Assembly (NCBI GenBank): GCA_964597685.1 | Contig: CAZQZC010000141.1 | Coordinates: 1 to 7,285 of the forward strand | From: JBCBTJ01 sp964597685 | GTDB lineage: Bacteria > Pseudomonadota > Alphaproteobacteria > Caulobacterales > Hyphomonadaceae | Direction: 5' to 3' | Length of the DNA stretch: 7,285 nucleotides | In this document: positions 5,530 to 7,285 of the stretch, piece after piece | Layout of the letters: each line of letters opens with the position of its first letter | How positions within the stretch are numbered: position 1 is the stretch's first letter | Position numbers and translations under genes: made by a program | The notes under the pieces: model-generated | Database searches by the model: none | Seen by the model: the letters and a program-made list of their open reading frames with translations, nothing else | Told to the model about the DNA's origin: nothing

Positions 5530-7152
5530 ATGGCTACAAGTACGGCTGCGCAAATTCATACGACGCCCTGGAGCACGCCCGACATGCAAACTTCGTCGAT
5601 TCGCCGCATTCTCGGCAAATGGGCCCGATCGAGCCGTGGCAACGTCGCGATGATTTCCGCCCTGTCGATCATCCCGATCCTTGGCGTGGCGGGCTTTGCG
5701 GTGGATTTTCAGTACGCGATCACCAACCGGACCAAGGTCCAGCTTATTCTGGACTCCGCCGTCATCGCGGGCGCCCGGACAATGCAGCAAGGCGGAAGCC
5801 GTGGCGACGTGCGCGCGGAAATCGAGAGCTACTTTGACGATCATGTCGACACGAGTGTGAGCGGCGTTGAATGCGGGACGGTCAATGTGCGCTTCATCGA
5901 AGACTTCGAAGAGGGCGAGCAGGCGGGCTTGAGTCAGCAAGATATCCGCGGCGACGTAACTTGCACCCAATCGACGACGCTGACCCAGATCATCGGTCAG
6001 GATATGATCTCCTACGACGTGTCGTCCGGATCGGTCTTTGGGATCGGCGAAGTTGACGTCGTCTTCGTTCTCGACGTCTCGGGCTCGATGAATCAGAATA
6101 ATCGCCTCGGAAATCTCGAGATCGCGGCGTTAGATGCGATCGACACGCTCTTGCCAGAGGGCAACGAGGACAACGGCGTCCGCGTGTCGCTTGTGGGTTA
6201 CAATCACGCCGTGGACGCTGGCGATCTGTTTGACGACGTGACGGACAGCATCGTGCTCGGCTCAGACGGCACTTCGGAGAACGCCGGCATCCGTTATGAG
6301 CAGACGCTCGGCCAAGTCCTGATCGACCAAGGGTCAGGACTCCGGTTTTACGACTACGAGCGCGTCAGTTGCAATGGAAACTTCAATTCCAGCCAATGTT
6401 TCGACGTCGCCGCGCGGCGCGCCTACACGAGCACCTGCGTTTACGAGCGGCTAGGCGACGAAGCGTTGACGGACGCGCCCCCAGGCGATGACGCCTTCTT
6501 GGGCGCGGGCGCGCCATTTTGGGATTACACCGACCAAGAGCCTGGCAATCGTAGACGCGACTCAACCGGTTTCCAAAGGAAGATCGCCGGACAATTCGAG
6601 ATTGAGCAAGGCGGAGCAAACGGCCAGAGCGGCGCGTTCAATCCCCGCTACCAGCAATGCCGGAACTTCCCTCCTGTTCCGCTCACCAATGATCGCGACG
6701 ATCTGATTGACGCTATTGAAGATCTGAATGCAGGCAGCGGAACCGCCGGCCACGCGGGCATTGCCTGGGGTTGGTACTTGCTGTCGCCGCGGTGGTCGGA
6801 AATCCTGCCTGACGATTCGGAGCCTTTGGAGTACTTTGCACCCGACACGGCGAAGGCGATGATCATCATGACGGACGGCGACTTCAACGACCAACACCCG
6901 CAAACGGAAGACGATTCAGATACGGAAGACGAATCCGACCCGTTCGCCCGTGCGATTTGCGATCAGATTAAGGACACGACCAACATTCAGAACTACACCG
7001 TCGCCTTCGAGGCGCCGCAGGCGGGGATCGATGTGTTGGACTTCTGCGCGTCGGGGCCGGAGTTTTCATTCATCGCGGAAAACGGCGAGCAGCTTCAGCA
7101 ATCGTTCCAAACGATCGCCAATGCGATCTCGGACCTCCGGATCACGCGTTAA
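5530..7152 (+). CDS. TadG-like Flp pilus assembly protein with vWA domain
   Basis: A 540-residue protein resembling TadG, an envelope component of the Tad/Flp tight-adherence pilus system. After a basic N-terminus, RGNVAMISALSIIPILGVAG (36-55) forms the Tad-type single membrane helix, followed by AVDFQYA and a helical TadE/TadG-like stretch to about 85. A von Willebrand A domain follows: VDVVFVLDVSGSM (175-187) with MIDAS residues Asp182, Ser184 and Ser186, Thr405 in GSGTAGHAG, and MTDGDF (447-452) with Asp449. Between strands near 222 and 385 lies a long insertion with Cys281, Cys290, Cys303 and Cys377; further cysteines are 115, 145, 477 and 506, suggesting extracytoplasmic disulfides. An acidic TEDDSDTEDESD stretch (459-470) comes from an 18-bp duplication. 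The ATG at 5530 is reported; an ATG at 5584 (residue 19) with GGAG ten bases upstream gives the more typical N-terminus and is a real alternative. No other tad gene is in the window, so it may be an orphan. Confidence 0.85.
   Translation: MATSTAAQIHTTPWSTPDMQTSSIRRILGKWARSSRGNVAMISALSIIPILGVAGFAVDFQYAITNRTKVQLILDSAVIAGARTMQQGGSRGDVRAEIESYFDDHVDTSVSGVECGTVNVRFIEDFEEGEQAGLSQQDIRGDVTCTQSTTLTQIIGQDMISYDVSSGSVFGIGEVDVVFVLDVSGSMNQNNRLGNLEIAALDAIDTLLPEGNEDNGVRVSLVGYNHAVDAGDLFDDVTDSIVLGSDGTSENAGIRYEQTLGQVLIDQGSGLRFYDYERVSCNGNFNSSQCFDVAARRAYTSTCVYERLGDEALTDAPPGDDAFLGAGAPFWDYTDQEPGNRRRDSTGFQRKIAGQFEIEQGGANGQSGAFNPRYQQCRNFPPVPLTNDRDDLIDAIEDLNAGSGTAGHAGIAWGWYLLSPRWSEILPDDSEPLEYFAPDTAKAMIIMTDGDFNDQHPQTEDDSDTEDESDPFARAICDQIKDTTNIQNYTVAFEAPQAGIDVLDFCASGPEFSFIAENGEQLQQSFQTIANAISDLRITR
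6904..6939 (+). repeat. 18-bp imperfect tandem duplication in TadG-like gene
   Basis: ACGGAAGACGATTCAGAT (6904-6921) is followed directly by ACGGAAGACGAATCCGAC (6922-6939), identical at 15 of 18 positions. It encodes TEDDSD then TEDESD, an acidic surface loop just after the MTDG strand of the vWA domain. Two of the three differences are synonymous and one is Asp to Glu, consistent with an old in-frame duplication kept under protein-level constraint. Confidence 0.7.
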
Positions 7153-7163
7153 CGAAGCGACGC

Positions 7164-7192
7164 TTCCAAGTTGGACCACGACCCCTTATATT
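7164..7192 (+). promoter_or_regulatory. Putative ssrA promoter
   Basis: A good -10 box TATATT (7187-7192, with TATTAT overlapping) stands 17 bp after TTCCAA (7164-7169), a poor -35. A second -35-like TTGGAC (7171-7176) is too close. The predicted start is near G7199, exactly where the first hairpin of the RNA begins. The region follows the upstream stop codon by only about a dozen bases and is distinctly A+T-rich compared with its surroundings, as expected for a stable-RNA promoter. Confidence 0.45.
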
Positions 7193-7198
7193 ATCCGT

Positions 7199-7285
7199 GT
7201 TCTTCGGAACTATAGCGATAAACCCGCGTGTAATAAGCGGACCGGACCCGGGGGCGGTACCCGGCGGCTCCACCATCAACCCGCT
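7199..7285 (+). ncRNA. ssrA: Two-piece tmRNA, acceptor half (gene runs off right edge)
   Basis: tmRNA rescues stalled ribosomes. In Alphaproteobacteria its gene is circularly permuted, so the 3' acceptor half is transcribed before the tag-coding half (family knowledge). The sequence shows a GTTC-TTCG-GAAC hairpin (7199-7210) with a cUUCGg tetraloop; a CCGC/GCGG hairpin (7224-7227 with 7237-7240); a 5-bp T-stem CCGGG/CCCGG (7248-7252 with 7260-7264) closing a 7-base loop; a 7-base acceptor strand CGGCTCC (7265-7271); discriminator A7272; and an encoded CCA (7273-7275). The T-loop GGCGGTA is not the usual TTCRANY. There is no anticodon arm or D-arm, which argues against a tRNA. The TGTAATAAGCGGACC stretch before the T-arm matches my memory of alphaproteobacterial acceptor pieces. 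Bases 7276-7285 would belong to the intervening segment; the coding half, with the partner strand of the acceptor stem and the tag frame, should follow outside the window. Confidence 0.75.

Noticed and set aside
5373..5531. A 53-residue N-terminal extension of ThyA from the ATG at 5531
   Set aside because: The shorter protein matches the E. coli length exactly, the TTG start has a well-placed GGCGGAG, and the extension overlaps the divergent gene's start.
4997..5653. A 218-codon plus-strand open frame antisense to thyA and running into the TadG-like gene
   Set aside because: Its composition is that of a shadow frame (Arg, Ser, Pro-rich) and it overlaps two real genes in other frames.
7154..7166. 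GAAGC-GAC-GCTTC hairpin after the TadG-like stop, considered as a terminator
   Set aside because: Only five base pairs, a three-base loop and no T-tract; it also overlaps the candidate ssrA -35 region.
7221..7275. A tRNA gene ending in an encoded CCA
   Set aside because: There is no anticodon arm with a 7-base loop and no D-arm, and the T-loop is not canonical; the acceptor half of a permuted tmRNA fits better.

Overview
The window looks like chromosomal DNA of an alphaproteobacterium, probably in or near the Caulobacterales/Hyphomonadales/Parvularculales. The evidence is: a thyA–folA–hflK gene order typical of that class, a TadG-like Flp-pilus protein, a glycine/proline-rich HflK N-terminus of alphaproteobacterial type, and, at the right edge, what reads as the acceptor half of the circularly permuted two-piece ssrA (tmRNA) gene found in Alphaproteobacteria. 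Base composition is moderately GC-rich. I see no insertion sequence, phage gene, CRISPR array or tRNA.

Layout, left to right. The first 58 codons of hflK run off the left edge on the minus strand. An 87-bp divergent spacer separates them from mrp (plus), a P-loop iron-sulfur carrier that contains no cysteine. mrp is followed at 44 bp by an unrecognised multi-pass membrane protein (plus). That gene converges on, and overlaps by 11 bp, an SMP-30/gluconolactonase-family gene (minus), and a long hairpin spans the overlap. Upstream of the SMP-30 gene on the same strand is folA (dihydrofolate reductase). A VUT/YhhQ-family membrane transporter (plus) lies between folA and thyA. thyA (thymidylate synthase, minus) is divergent from a 540-residue TadG-like protein with a von Willebrand A domain (plus). 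The last ~90 bp hold the promoter and acceptor piece of ssrA.

How the genes fit together. ThyA and FolA form one metabolic unit: ThyA oxidises methylene-tetrahydrofolate to dihydrofolate while making dTMP, and FolA reduces it back. Both appear to start at TTG codons with good Shine–Dalgarno sequences; I moved both starts inward from the longest open frames. HflK (membrane modulator of FtsH) is often next to folA in this class. Here mrp, the unknown membrane gene and the SMP-30 gene lie between them, and the VUT transporter separates folA from thyA, so the ancestral block looks opened by insertions.

I did not find a clearly new biological system. The items most worth a second look are the cysteine-free Mrp, the unknown membrane protein with its hairpin leader, the VUT transporter between the two folate-cycle genes, the hairpin at the convergent overlap, the long cysteine-containing insertion in the TadG vWA domain, and the ssrA acceptor piece with a cUUCGg hairpin and an unusual T-loop.
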